This document shows, in pieces, positions 1 to 7,606 of a stretch of DNA of 23,492 bases. The stretch is taken from the NCBI GenBank assembly GCA_041640815.1, contig JBEPZO010000034.1, forward strand, positions 1 to 23,492. Reading direction: 5' to 3'. Made by a program: the position numbers and the translations under genes. Origin of the DNA: JANWZL01 sp041640815 (GTDB lineage Bacteria > Pseudomonadota > Gammaproteobacteria > Burkholderiales > Thiobacillaceae). Every line of letters begins with the position of its first letter. Within the stretch, counting starts at the first letter, position 1. The notes below the pieces were generated by a model. The model was given only the letters and a program-made list of their open reading frames with translations, searched no databases and was not told the origin of the DNA.

Positions 1-62
1 GCCTCCAGGCCCTGGATCTTGGTCTTGATCAGCTCGCTGATTTCGGTTGGATTGAGTTGCAT
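1..62 (-). CDS. atpA: ATP synthase F1 subunit alpha, N-terminal fragment (runs off left edge)
   Basis: Only the first 20 codons are present, reading MQLNPTEISELIKTKIQGLE. This is the typical start of the F1 alpha subunit, the non-catalytic nucleotide-binding subunit of the ATP synthase head. The ATG lies 21 bases after the atpH stop and has a GGAG ribosome binding site about 7 bases upstream. Its place directly after atpH is the standard atp operon order. The Walker motifs and the rest of the protein lie outside the window. Confidence 0.9.
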   Translation of the reverse strand, partial: MQLNPTEISELIKTKIQGLE

Positions 63-83
63 AAGCACTCCAAATAGGCTCGA

Positions 84-620
84 TTATGCGGTGAGGGTGG
101 TGGCGAGCTCGGAGAGCCTGCCGCGTATCGAAGCATCCAGCACCTCGTCGCCGATGTGGATGATCACCCCGCCGATCAAGGCGGCATCCACCTCTTGTGT
201 GGCGATGACCTTGCGCCCAAACCTGGCCTCCAAGCGGGCGACCAGGGCCGCCAGCTGCTCGGGGCTGAGCTCGAAGGCCGTAACGATGCGCGCCTCGAGC
301 ACCCCCTCCTCGGCCGCCTTGATCTCCTCGTACAGGCGAGCGATCTCCGGCAGCACGGCAAGCCGCTTGTTCTCTACCAACAGACGCAAGAAGTTGCGCC
401 CCGCGGGGGTGAGTTTGTCGGCACACAACTCCATGAGTACGCCCGCGAGCCGTTCTCGGCTCACTTCGGGGTTTTCCGCCAGCGCGCGGATGCGCTCGTC
501 CGCAGCGAGGGCGGCAAGCAAGGCCAGCATGGACGACCAGGCCGACCAAGACTGCTCTTCTTTGGCCAGCTTGGCGATGGCCTCGGCATAGGGGCGGGCG
601 AGGGTGGTGAGCTCAGCCAT
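84..620 (-). CDS. atpH: ATP synthase F1 subunit delta
   Basis: This 178-residue protein matches the length of the delta (OSCP-type) subunit, 177 residues in E. coli. Delta joins the top of the F1 head to the peripheral stalk made by the b subunits. The N-terminal part (residues 1 to about 105) is alpha-helical, with the family-typical opening LTTLARPYAEAIAKLA. The C-terminal part contains the conserved stretch GGVIIHIGDEVLDASIRGRL near residues 150-170, which contacts subunit b. It starts two bases after the atpF stop codon, so the two are co-translated. It is soluble and membrane-associated through the complex. Identity is secure from both sequence and position. Confidence 0.95.
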   Translation of the reverse strand: MAELTTLARPYAEAIAKLAKEEQSWSAWSSMLALLAALAADERIRALAENPEVSRERLAGVLMELCADKLTPAGRNFLRLLVENKRLAVLPEIARLYEEIKAAEEGVLEARIVTAFELSPEQLAALVARLEARFGRKVIATQEVDAALIGGVIIHIGDEVLDASIRGRLSELATTLTA

Positions 621-622
621 GA

Positions 623-1093
623 TCAGAGCTCTTTACTGATGGCTTCAAGCAGCTCGGCGTGGACCTTGGCGTCCACCTCGCGGCGCAGCACCTTCTCGGC
701 GCCGGCGATGACCAGCGCCGCCACTTGGCTGCGCAGCTGCTCGCGGGCGCGATAGGTCGCCTGCTCGATCTCGGCCTGGGCGGCGGCGAGCTGCCGCTCA
801 CCCTCGGCCTTGGCCGCGGCCTTGGCCTCTTCGATGATCTGCACCGCGCGCTTTTCGGCCTGCGCGATGATCTCCGCCGCCTTGACCTTGGCTTCGTGTA
901 GGGTCTCGCTCGCGCGTTTGGCCGCCAGCTCTTGCTCGTGCTTGCCGCGCTCGGCAGCCGCCAGGCCGTCCGCGATGGTCTTGCGGCGCACCTCCAAGGC
1001 ATGGACGATGGGCGGCCAGATGTATTTCATGCAGAACCAGACGAAGACCGCGAAGGTGATGGACTGACCGATCAGCGTCAAATTGATGTTCAT
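623..1093 (-). CDS. atpF: ATP synthase Fo subunit b
   Basis: The protein is 156 residues, the same length as E. coli subunit b. One N-terminal membrane helix (about residues 5-27, including TFAVFVWFCMKYIWPPI) is followed by a long charged, alanine-rich helix that forms the dimeric peripheral stalk. The helix holds the usual AEIIAQAEKRA-type repeats. It ends in a delta-binding C-terminus. An AAAGG ribosome binding site lies about 9 bases before the ATG. It sits between atpE and atpH in the canonical order. Only one b-type gene is present here, so this is a homodimeric stalk as in other proteobacteria, unless a second copy lies elsewhere. Confidence 0.96.
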   Translation of the reverse strand: MNINLTLIGQSITFAVFVWFCMKYIWPPIVHALEVRRKTIADGLAAAERGKHEQELAAKRASETLHEAKVKAAEIIAQAEKRAVQIIEEAKAAAKAEGERQLAAAQAEIEQATYRAREQLRSQVAALVIAGAEKVLRREVDAKVHAELLEAISKEL

Positions 1094-1123
1094 GGCTGCA
1101 ACCTTTGCGCGCGCGCCAAGGAC

Positions 1124-1363
1124 TCAGGACGCCACCGCGAAGAGGACGTACATCGCCAGACCAACGGCGATCATCGGCACGGCATCGACCAGACCCATGA
1201 CGATGAAGAACTGGGTGCGCAGCATGGGGATCAGCTCGGGCTGGCGGGCGGCGCCTTCAAGGAAGCGGCCGCCGAGGATGCCGATGCCCACCGCGGCCCC
1301 CAAGGCGCCCAGGCCCATCATGAGCGCGCCGGCGATGTAGAGCAGAGCTTGCGACATTTCCAT
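1124..1363 (-). CDS. atpE: ATP synthase Fo subunit c (proton-type)
   Basis: A 79-residue helical hairpin, the same length as E. coli subunit c, that forms the rotating c-ring. The first helix carries the glycine-rich face GLGALGAAVGIGILGG. The polar loop reads ARQPE (residues 39-43) and contacts gamma and epsilon. The second helix holds the ion-binding acid Asp60 in GLVDAVPMIAVG. The extra polar ligands found in sodium-type rings (such as Gln in helix 1 and ES after the acid) are absent, so the ring should carry protons. A clear AGGAG site lies 8 bases before the first ATG; a second ATG two codons later is a less likely start. Confidence 0.97.
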   Translation of the reverse strand: MEMSQALLYIAGALMMGLGALGAAVGIGILGGRFLEGAARQPELIPMLRTQFFIVMGLVDAVPMIAVGLAMYVLFAVAS

Positions 1364-1405
1364 TTGTGGTTCTCCTATGTTTGAGGTCGGGATGGGGAAG
1401 ATCGA

Positions 1406-2248
1406 TCAATGGTGTTCCTGGTGCGCCATGTCCAGATAGACGATGGTGAGCGTCATGAAGATGAAGGCCTGCAAGGTGATGATCAGCACGTGGAAGACCG
1501 CCCACGCCCACTGCAGCACACCGCCGGTGAGGAACATGACGGCCCCGCCGGAGAACATGAGCGCGATCAGGATGAAGATCATCTCGCCGGCATAGAGGTT
1601 GCCGAACAACCGCAGCGCCAGCGATACGGGTTTGGCGATCAGGTTCACTCCTTCAAGCAGCAAGTTGGCCGGCATACCCCATCTACCAAACGGTTGGAAT
1701 GCGAGTTCGCTGAAGAAGCCGCCCACCCCTTTCATCTTGAAGCTGTAGTAGAGGATGAGAATGAACACGCCGATCGCGATGCCGAAGGTCGCATTGGGAT
1801 CGGTGCTCGGCACGAGCTTGAAATAGGGCAGCCCCAGTGCGGACATCAGGCCGGGTATCCAGTCGATGGGCACCAGGTCCATCAGATTGAGCAGGAAGAT
1901 CCAGACGAAAATGGTCAGCGCCAAGGGGGCGACCAAGGGGTTACGGCCGCTGAAGGAGCCCTTCACACTGGCGTCGACGAACTCCACCACCCACTCGACG
2001 AAGTTTTGTAGTCCGCCAGGCACCCCACTGGTGGCGCGCGCCGCCGCTTTGCGGAAGAAATACAAAAACACCACGCCGAGCAGGATGGACACGCCGAGGG
2101 TGTCGAGGTGGATGGCCCAAAAGCCCATCGCCTTGGCCTCTGCGGCGCTGTGCGCCAGGCCCCAGGTGCCATCGGGATGTTGGCCGAAAACGAGATTCTG
2201 CAGGTGGTGCTTGATGTACTCCGCCGAGGTATGCGCTTCGCCCGACAT
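1406..2248 (-). CDS. atpB: ATP synthase Fo subunit a
   Basis: This integral membrane subunit forms the proton half-channels and faces the c-ring. With the ATG at 2248 the protein is 280 residues and begins MSGEAHTSAEYIKHHLQNL, which resembles other proteobacterial a subunits. An in-frame GTG at 2269, directly after the atpI stop, would add MNGDAQD and is the alternative start. The essential arginine is present in SLALRLFGNLYAGE (Arg213 from the chosen start, equivalent to E. coli Arg210). The conserved helix LLLEGVNLIAKPVSLALR precedes it. Five to six hydrophobic helices are visible. It lies between atpI and atpE in the usual order. Confidence 0.95.
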   Translation of the reverse strand: MSGEAHTSAEYIKHHLQNLVFGQHPDGTWGLAHSAAEAKAMGFWAIHLDTLGVSILLGVVFLYFFRKAAARATSGVPGGLQNFVEWVVEFVDASVKGSFSGRNPLVAPLALTIFVWIFLLNLMDLVPIDWIPGLMSALGLPYFKLVPSTDPNATFGIAIGVFILILYYSFKMKGVGGFFSELAFQPFGRWGMPANLLLEGVNLIAKPVSLALRLFGNLYAGEMIFILIALMFSGGAVMFLTGGVLQWAWAVFHVLIITLQAFIFMTLTIVYLDMAHQEHH

Positions 2249-2269
2249 GTCCTGTGCGTCCCCATTCAC

Positions 2270-2623
2270 TCACACACGTGCCCGGCCAGCCATCGCGATT
2301 ACCCAGGCGAGCAGACCGACCACGAAACCAGTCAGCATCGACACGGCGTCGAGCGCTAACCCTCCCAGCCCGAGCGCCAGCCAAGCGCCAACCGCAATAA
2401 ACCGCTCCAGGCTGGAGCGGTAAAACGACCTCAGGTGCCGCGCGGCATCGCCGTGCAGGCCGCGCTCGCCCTGCCGATGCCGCCAGATCAGCAACCCGGT
2501 GTTGATCCAACTCGCAGCGCCGCCGTATAGGGCTGCCCAGCCGGCCGGCGGCGCAACTATGACACTTTGGCTTGCGGCGACAAGCAGCACGGCTACGCCT
2601 TGCACGGCGACCGAGAAAAACAT
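2270..2623 (-). CDS. atpI: ATP synthase assembly protein I (AtpI)
   Basis: A 117-residue membrane protein at the head of the atp operon, where AtpI is expected. AtpI helps assemble the c-ring and is not part of the final enzyme. Four hydrophobic segments are visible (about residues 5-23, 27-45, 75-92 and 94-112), with the charged stretch RHRQGERGLHGDAARHLRSF between the second and third. The sequence is weakly conserved across bacteria, so the call rests mainly on position, size and topology. The ATG at 2623 is the only reasonable start, because an in-frame stop lies a few codons upstream. No good Shine-Dalgarno sequence precedes it. Confidence 0.85.
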   Translation of the reverse strand: MFFSVAVQGVAVLLVAASQSVIVAPPAGWAALYGGAASWINTGLLIWRHRQGERGLHGDAARHLRSFYRSSLERFIAVGAWLALGLGGLALDAVSMLTGFVVGLLAWVIAMAGRARV

Positions 2624-2632
2624 CTTATGATA

Positions 2633-2662
2633 ATCATATACGGATTAGGTAGTTTAATGCAA
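2633..2662 (-). promoter_or_regulatory. Possible sigma-70 promoter for the atp operon
   Basis: On the minus strand a TTGCAT -35 (2657-2662) and a TATGAT -10 (2633-2638) are separated by 18 bases. They lie in the AT-rich 75-base gap between parB and atpI. Transcription would begin only a few bases before the atpI ATG, giving an almost leaderless first gene. The atp genes may therefore also be read from upstream. Confidence 0.35.
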
Positions 2663-2698
2663 TGATGAATGACATTGATCAAATATGCTCTTGATAAG

Positions 2699-3562
2699 CT
2701 AGAAAACATCAGTATTTGACGGCTTCCCTCTAAGGCGCTCAAGTATGCCTTCGAGTTGATCGAGATTAGAAAATTCTATGGTCACACGGCCCGCCCCTTT
2801 ACGGTTGGCGGTGATCCTGACCGTAGTGCCGAGGCTATCCGACAGCGCCTCCTCCAGTCGCTCTACGTCGCGATCCTTTGTGGCCGACCTGGGCGGCTTG
2901 GGATTGAGCAACCGGTTCACTAGCCGCTCGACCTCGCGCACCGACAGGCCGCGCCGCACGACCTGCTGCGCGACCTCCGTCTGCCGGGCGGCGGTAAGCG
3001 GCAGCAGCGCGCGCGCATGGCCCATCTCGAGCTGACCCTCCAGCAGCAAGGCCTGCACCGGCTTGGCGAGATTGAGCAGCCGCAACAGGTTCGTCACTGC
3101 TGTGCGTGAACGCCCCACGGCCTCGGCCACCGCCTCATGGGTCATGTCGAATTCCTCGATCAGGCGCCTTAGCCCCTGCGCCTCTTCCAATGGGTTGAGA
3201 TCCTCGCGCTGGATGTTTTCGATCAGCGCCATCTTGAGGGCAACGTCGTCGGGCACATCGCGTACCAGTACCGGCACCTCGGTCAGACCCGCCAATTGGC
3301 TCGCCCGCCAGCGGCGCTCGCCGGCGATGATTTCGTATTGCCCCCCTGGAATGGACCGGGCGAGGATCGGTTGCACGAGCCCCTGCGCGCGGATCGATTC
3401 CGCAAGCTCCGTGAGCGCCTGCGGGTCCATGCGCGTGCGCGGCTGATACTTGCCCGGCACCAAGCTCTCCACCGGTAGCGTAAGTAAGCGCTCACCATCT
3501 GGGGTCTCGCCAGCGGCCAATAGGGCGTCTAGCCCACGTCCCAATCCTTTCGGTTTCGCCAT
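2699..3562 (-). CDS. parB: Chromosome partitioning protein ParB (CTPase, parS-binding)
   Basis: A 287-residue ParB/Spo0J protein that binds parS, loads as a CTP-dependent clamp and spreads to organise the replication origin. The N-terminus MAKPKGLGRGLDALL is the typical ParA-stimulating peptide. The CTP-binding motifs GERRWRA (residues 81-87) and ENIQREDLNP (115-124) are intact. A helix-turn-helix for parS binding spans about residues 139-162 (THEAVAEAVGRSRTAVTN). The C-terminal dimerisation domain ends at NLDQLEGILERLRG. It lies 2 bases after parA, as usual. A matching parS site is present at 6922-6937. Confidence 0.97.
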   Translation of the reverse strand: MAKPKGLGRGLDALLAAGETPDGERLLTLPVESLVPGKYQPRTRMDPQALTELAESIRAQGLVQPILARSIPGGQYEIIAGERRWRASQLAGLTEVPVLVRDVPDDVALKMALIENIQREDLNPLEEAQGLRRLIEEFDMTHEAVAEAVGRSRTAVTNLLRLLNLAKPVQALLLEGQLEMGHARALLPLTAARQTEVAQQVVRRGLSVREVERLVNRLLNPKPPRSATKDRDVERLEEALSDSLGTTVRITANRKGAGRVTIEFSNLDQLEGILERLRGKPSNTDVF

Positions 3563-3564
3563 CG

Positions 3565-4350
3565 TTATCGCCTCTCCTCGGCCCGCGCTTGCCGGCGGGC
3601 AATGAATTCCTCAGCCAGCCGCAGGTAGGCCTGCGCCCCCTTGGAGGCGCGGTCGTAGGCCAGCGCCGTGAGCCCGTGGCTGGGCGCCTCGGCCAGGCGG
3701 ACATTGCGCGGGATCACCGTATCGAACACCTTGGCGCCGAAATGTCCCTTCAACTGGTCGGACACCTGTTGTGCGAGGCTGTTACGGGGGTCGAACATCA
3801 CCCTGAGCAGCCCTTCGATCTCGATGCCGGGATTGAGCCCGGCCTTGACCTTCTTGATGGTATTGACCAGATCGGTCAGCCCCTCGAGGGCAAAATACTC
3901 GCATTGCATGGGAATGAGCACCGCATGCGCGGCGGCGAGGGCATTGACGGTGAGCAGGTTGAGCGCCGGCGGGCAATCGATGAGCACATAGTGATAGCCG
4001 CCTTGTACGCCCGCCAGCGCATGCTTGAGGCGCACCTCGCGCTGGTCGATGTCGACCATCTCGACCTCGGCGCCGGCAAGGTCGCGGTTGGCCGGCAGCA
4101 GATCGTAACCGCCATGGGCGCTGTGCACGATCACCTCCGCGGCCACCGCCTGCCCGAGCAGGACATGGTAGACGGTCTTGGCCAGGCCACGCTTGTCGAT
4201 GCCGCTGCCCATGGTGGCGTTGCCCTGTGGGTCGAGATCCACCAGCAGCACGCGCTGCGCCAGCTGCGCCAGGCCCGCGGCCAGGTTGACGGCGGTGGTG
4301 GTCTTGCCCACACCGCCTTTCTGGTTGGTGATGGCAACGATGCGGCTCAT
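3565..4350 (-). CDS. parA: Chromosome partitioning ATPase ParA (Soj)
   Basis: A 261-residue deviant-Walker ATPase that forms DNA-bound gradients and drives movement of ParB-parS complexes. The P-loop KGGVGKTT (residues 11-18) has the signature lysine at position 11. Walker A' reads VDLDPQGN (37-44), and Walker B lies in YVLIDCPPAL with Asp125. The start is the ATG giving MSRIVAITNQKGG, which overlaps the rsmG stop by four bases (ATGA). The frame stays open upstream, but that sequence only shadows rsmG. The short N-terminus with no helix-turn-helix marks this as a chromosomal (type Ib-like/Soj) ParA rather than a plasmid P1-type ParA. Confidence 0.97.
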   Translation of the reverse strand: MSRIVAITNQKGGVGKTTTAVNLAAGLAQLAQRVLLVDLDPQGNATMGSGIDKRGLAKTVYHVLLGQAVAAEVIVHSAHGGYDLLPANRDLAGAEVEMVDIDQREVRLKHALAGVQGGYHYVLIDCPPALNLLTVNALAAAHAVLIPMQCEYFALEGLTDLVNTIKKVKAGLNPGIEIEGLLRVMFDPRNSLAQQVSDQLKGHFGAKVFDTVIPRNVRLAEAPSHGLTALAYDRASKGAQAYLRLAEEFIARRQARAEERR

Positions 4351-4970
4351 GCGCGGCGTTCCATGATGACCAAGTGTCGCTCGGCCGCAAGTCCAGGCAC
4401 GCTCAGCCGCACCGTGCGCACGACGGCAGCGGCGGTAAGTTGCGCCAGCTCGGCCTGCGGGTATTTGCCTTTCATCGCCAGCCACTGCCCTCCAGCGGCC
4501 AGCAGGTGTTGCGTCAAGCGCACAAACTCGTCCAGAGCGGTCAAGGCGCGTGCGATGATGCGCGGGTAAAGGCACGCCGGGTGGTAGTCTTGGGCCCGCC
4601 CGTGCACCACGGTGACATTGCGCAAACCGAGCTCGATCACCGCCTGCCGCAAAAAGGCGACCTTCTTCTGGCTCGCCTCGAGTAAGGTCACCGCGAGCGA
4701 TGGCCGGGCGATGGCGAGCGGGATACCGGGCAGCCCAGCGCCGCTGCCGACGTCGAGCACGGACGCGGCGTCGACATAGGGCAGCACGGCCAGGCTGTCG
4801 AACAGATGCTGGCGCAACATGTGCTCGCTGTCGCGAATGGCCGTGAGGTTATAGACGCGGTTCCATTTGTCGAGCAGGGCAAGATAGGCGAGCAGGCGGT
4901 TTTGGCTCGCCGCGTCGAGCGCACAGCCCAACGCTTCGAGCCCGGCTTGCAGGGGTGCCGACAGGTTCAC
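4347..4970 (-). CDS. rsmG: 16S rRNA (guanine-527 N7)-methyltransferase RsmG (GidB)
   Basis: A 207-residue SAM-dependent methyltransferase, the same length as the E. coli enzyme. It methylates N7 of G527 in 16S rRNA, in the decoding region. Loss of this enzyme is known to give low-level streptomycin resistance. The N-terminal helix region has the family pattern NRVYNLTAIRD (37-47). The SAM-binding motif VLDVGSGAGLPGIPLAI covers residues 71-87. The start overlaps the mnmG stop by four bases (ATGA), and the stop overlaps the parA start in the same way. The mnmG-rsmG-parA run is therefore translationally coupled. Confidence 0.97.
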   Translation of the reverse strand: MNLSAPLQAGLEALGCALDAASQNRLLAYLALLDKWNRVYNLTAIRDSEHMLRQHLFDSLAVLPYVDAASVLDVGSGAGLPGIPLAIARPSLAVTLLEASQKKVAFLRQAVIELGLRNVTVVHGRAQDYHPACLYPRIIARALTALDEFVRLTQHLLAAGGQWLAMKGKYPQAELAQLTAAAVVRTVRLSVPGLAAERHLVIMERRA

Positions 4971-6859
4971 GCCGACATCTTCCCGGCCTGTTGGCGACGC
5001 TTGAGGTGGACCAGCAGCACGGAAATCGCCGCCGGGGTGATGCCTTGCACGCGGGCGGCCTGGCCGAGGGTGGCAGGCCGCACCTCGCTCAGTCGCTGCC
5101 GCACCTCGATCGACAGACCATTGAGCTGCATATAGTCGAGATCCGCCGGCAGCGGCGTTTCCTCGTGCAGGCGCTGCCGCTCGATCTCCTCGCGCTGGCG
5201 GGCGAGATAGCCAGCGTATTTGGCCTCGATCTCCACCTGCTGGCGGATGACAGGATCGGCCACGCCTTCGCCGGCGCCCGGCAGGGTCATCAGCGCTGCA
5301 TAACTGACCTCTGGGCGGCGCAGTAGGTCGAACAGGTTGTATTCTCGCTCGATCGGCTGCCCGAGCACGCGCCTGGCCGCCTCTGCGGGCAGCAGCTTGG
5401 GGTTGACCCAGGTCGACTTGAGCCGCTCGGTCTCGCGCGCGATGGCCTCGCGCTTGGCCTCGAAGCGGGCCCAGCGCAGGTCATCGACCACGCCCAGCCG
5501 GCGGCCGATCTCGGTCAGGCGCTGATCGGCGTTGTCCTCGCGCAGGCTCAAGCGATACTCGGCGCGGCTGGTGAACATGCGGTATGGTTCGCTCACGCCG
5601 CGCGTGGTGAGATCGTCCACCAATACGCCCAAATAGGCCTCGTCGCGCCGCGGCCACCAAGGCTCCCTGCCCCGCACCCTGAGCCCGGCGTTGATGCCGG
5701 CGAGCAGGCCTTGCGCCGCCGCCTCTTCGTAGCCGGTGGTGCCGTTGATCTGGCCGGCGAAATAGAGGTTGCGGATCGCCTTCGTCTCCAGCGAGGGCAG
5801 CAGCGCGCGCGGGTCATAGTAGTCGTATTCGATGGCATAGCCCGGGCGCAGGATGTGCGCGCGCTCCAGCCCCCGGATCGAGCGCACCAGGGCCAGTTGC
5901 ACGTCGAACGGCAGGCTGGTCGAGATGCCGTTTGGGTAGACCTCGTGCGTATCCAACCCCTCTGGCTCGAGAAATATCTGGTGCGCGGTCTTGTCGGCAA
6001 AGCGCTTGATCTTGTCCTCGATGGAGGGGCAATAGCGCGGACCTACCCCCTCGATCACTCCGGTGTAGAGCGGCGAGCGATCGAGGCCGGCGAGGATGAT
6101 CTCGTGCGTGCGGGCGTTGGTGTGCGTGATCCAGCAGGAAAGCTGGCGCGGGTGCATGCGGGCGTCGCCGATGAAGGAGAACACCGGCGGCGGATCGTCG
6201 CCCGGCTGCTCGGTCAGCACGGAAAAGTCGATGCTGCGGCCGTCGATGCGCGGCGGGGTGCCGGTCTTCATCCGCCCGGCCGGCAAGGCGAGCTCTTTGA
6301 GCCGCGCCGCCAGGCTCACCGATGGCGGGTCGCCCATGCGCCCGGCGGGGAAGTTTTCCAAACCGACATGGATGCGCCCGGCGAGGAAAGTGCCGGTGGT
6401 CAGCACCACGGCCTCAGCCCTGAAGACGATGCCAAGCTGTGTGCGTACGCCCGCCACCCGCTCCCCCTCGATCAACAGGTCATCCACGGCTTGCTGGAAC
6501 AGGGTAAGGTTGGGCTGGTTCTCCAGCCGCCGGCGGATGGCCTTCTTGTACAGGCTGCGATCGGCCTGGGCGCGGGTGGCCCGCACCGCCGGGCCCTTGG
6601 AGGCGTTGAGGATGCGGAACTGGATGCCCGCCTCATCGGTGGCCAAGGCCATGGCGCCGCCCAGGGCATCGACCTCCTTCACCAAATGGCCCTTGCCAAT
6701 ACCGCCGATGGAGGGGTTACAGGACATCGCTCCGAGGGTCTCGAGGTTGTGGGTCAGCAGCAGTGTCTTCACCCCCATGCGCGCGCTGGCCAGCGCCGCC
6801 TCGGTGCCGGCGTGGCCGCCGCCTACCACGATGACATCGAATTTCTCTGGAAAAATCAT
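4967..6859 (-). CDS. mnmG: tRNA uridine-34 5-carboxymethylaminomethyl modification enzyme MnmG (GidA)
   Basis: A 630-residue FAD protein (629 in E. coli). With MnmE it adds the cmnm5 group to wobble U34 of certain tRNAs. The N-terminal dinucleotide-binding motif is VVGGGHAGTEAA (residues 11-22). The conserved cysteine motif SCNPSIGGIGKGH (46-58) is present. The second FAD-contact region YFAGQINGTTGYEEAAAQGL is intact. The C-terminal MnmE-binding helices end in QGITPAAISVLLVHLKRR. The single ATG at 6859 follows a good promoter and a parS site, and it leads the mnmG-rsmG-parA-parB operon. mnmE is not in this window. Confidence 0.97.
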   Translation of the reverse strand: MIFPEKFDVIVVGGGHAGTEAALASARMGVKTLLLTHNLETLGAMSCNPSIGGIGKGHLVKEVDALGGAMALATDEAGIQFRILNASKGPAVRATRAQADRSLYKKAIRRRLENQPNLTLFQQAVDDLLIEGERVAGVRTQLGIVFRAEAVVLTTGTFLAGRIHVGLENFPAGRMGDPPSVSLAARLKELALPAGRMKTGTPPRIDGRSIDFSVLTEQPGDDPPPVFSFIGDARMHPRQLSCWITHTNARTHEIILAGLDRSPLYTGVIEGVGPRYCPSIEDKIKRFADKTAHQIFLEPEGLDTHEVYPNGISTSLPFDVQLALVRSIRGLERAHILRPGYAIEYDYYDPRALLPSLETKAIRNLYFAGQINGTTGYEEAAAQGLLAGINAGLRVRGREPWWPRRDEAYLGVLVDDLTTRGVSEPYRMFTSRAEYRLSLREDNADQRLTEIGRRLGVVDDLRWARFEAKREAIARETERLKSTWVNPKLLPAEAARRVLGQPIEREYNLFDLLRRPEVSYAALMTLPGAGEGVADPVIRQQVEIEAKYAGYLARQREEIERQRLHEETPLPADLDYMQLNGLSIEVRQRLSEVRPATLGQAARVQGITPAAISVLLVHLKRRQQAGKMSA

Positions 6860-6891
6860 GGGCTTAAATGGCTACCCGGCGCAAAAACGTA

Positions 6892-6920
6892 ATCATACGC
6901 CATGCCGCGCAAGGTTCCAA
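6892..6920 (-). promoter_or_regulatory. Sigma-70-type promoter of the mnmG-rsmG-parAB operon
   Basis: On the minus strand a TTGGAA -35 (6915-6920) and a TATGAT -10 (6892-6897) are spaced by exactly 17 bases. The predicted transcription start lies about 25 bases before the mnmG ATG. The parS palindrome begins two bases upstream of the -35 box. Confidence 0.6.
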
Positions 6921-6921
6921 A

Positions 6922-6937
6922 CGTTTCACGTGAAACA
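6922..6937. promoter_or_regulatory. parS: parS centromere site for ParB
   Basis: The site reads CGTTTCACGTGAAACA. It matches the near-universal chromosomal parS consensus TGTTTCACGTGAAACA at 15 of 16 positions. The 14-bp core palindrome GTTTCACGTGAAAC (6923-6936) is perfect. It lies about 3.4 kb from parB in the same operon region, as is typical for origin-proximal parS sites. Confidence 0.93.
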
Positions 6938-7071
6938 TGCCATGCCTGGGATGGGAGTCAGCCGCGAAAGCAGCGGTTTCGCGAATCATGCTCCACTGCG
7001 CACTCGTTGGACCCAGATTGTCCGTGACGAAAGACCACCCTCCCTGACTGCTGGGATGGGACAATTGCGAC

Positions 7072-7398
7072 ATGAAGCAGATGCGTCTGGAGGTGATGAT
7101 GTATACGGGCTTTGAGCTGCACCGAAGCGCACGCGCAAAGCTTATGTTTTTGGAGCAGAAGGAGCGTGTGGTGCCATGTGCAGAGCCGGTTGCGCGCATC
7201 GAGCCGTATGCCCCCCAGGTAGAGGGCGGACGTCCCCCATTTGCCAGTTAACCGTAAGACACGCTACCGTGGACTGGCCATGAACACTGCGCAGCTCAAC
7301 GTCCTGTTTGCGCTCACTCAATGTGGCTGGTGCGCCAAGCGCGGTTGGCACAACGGGGTAAGCGCCCGCCGTTAGCCACTCGCGCGCAATGGGGCTGA
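7072..7398 (+). pseudogene. IS5-family transposase remnant with internal deletion and frameshifts
   Basis: The plus strand opens with a 59-codon frame (7072-7251) starting MKQMRLEV. It contains VVPCAEPVARIEPYAPQVEGGRPPF, split here as VVPCAEPVARIEP and YAPQVEGGRPPF, which matches the N-terminus of IS5-family transposases (usually VVPW...LIEPHYPK..GGRP). The next bases, in another frame from 7256, read KTRYRGLAMNTAQLNVLFAL, the family's C-terminal motif. A further frameshift then gives MWLVRQARLA, the usual NLWMARR-type tail, ending at a TGA at 7396-7398. The DDE catalytic core, about 200 or more residues, is missing, so the element cannot move itself. Clear terminal inverted repeats or a target duplication were not found. 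The frame and composition differ from the flanking genes. Confidence 0.8.
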
Positions 7399-7527
7399 AA
7401 GCGACTTCTAGAGCCTAAAACGACGCAAAATCGCTCCTCATCCCGTCATGTGTGACAAATCTGCTTGCACCTCGTCGCTCGGAATGAATAAGCGGGGTTG
7501 GGCAGAGGTTCCTTAGGTTTTAAACCG

Positions 7528-7533
7528 TATAAT
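7528..7533 (+). promoter_or_regulatory. Perfect TATAAT -10 element upstream of aroB
   Basis: TATAAT lies 73 bases before the aroB ATG, just downstream of the IS5 remnant. No good -35 hexamer is found at 16-18 bases upstream (the best is GAGGTT). The promoter is therefore either activator-dependent or weak, or the match is fortuitous. Confidence 0.4.
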
Positions 7534-7606
7534 TTCGATATGGCTGTAAGGCGCTCGCCTCCCCCGTAATGATGTGGCTGATATCGTCGACCCTATTGAA
7601 ATATAC

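Noticed and set aside
6864..7199. Minus-strand 111-codon frame upstream of mnmG
   Set aside because: It covers the mnmG promoter, parS and the N-terminal IS5 fragment, and its translation resembles nothing known.
6860..7573. Replication origin (oriC) next to mnmG
   Set aside because: The gene order is origin-proximal, but I found no DnaA boxes of the TTATNCACA type and no AT-rich unwinding stretch here. The spacer is explained by parS and an IS remnant.
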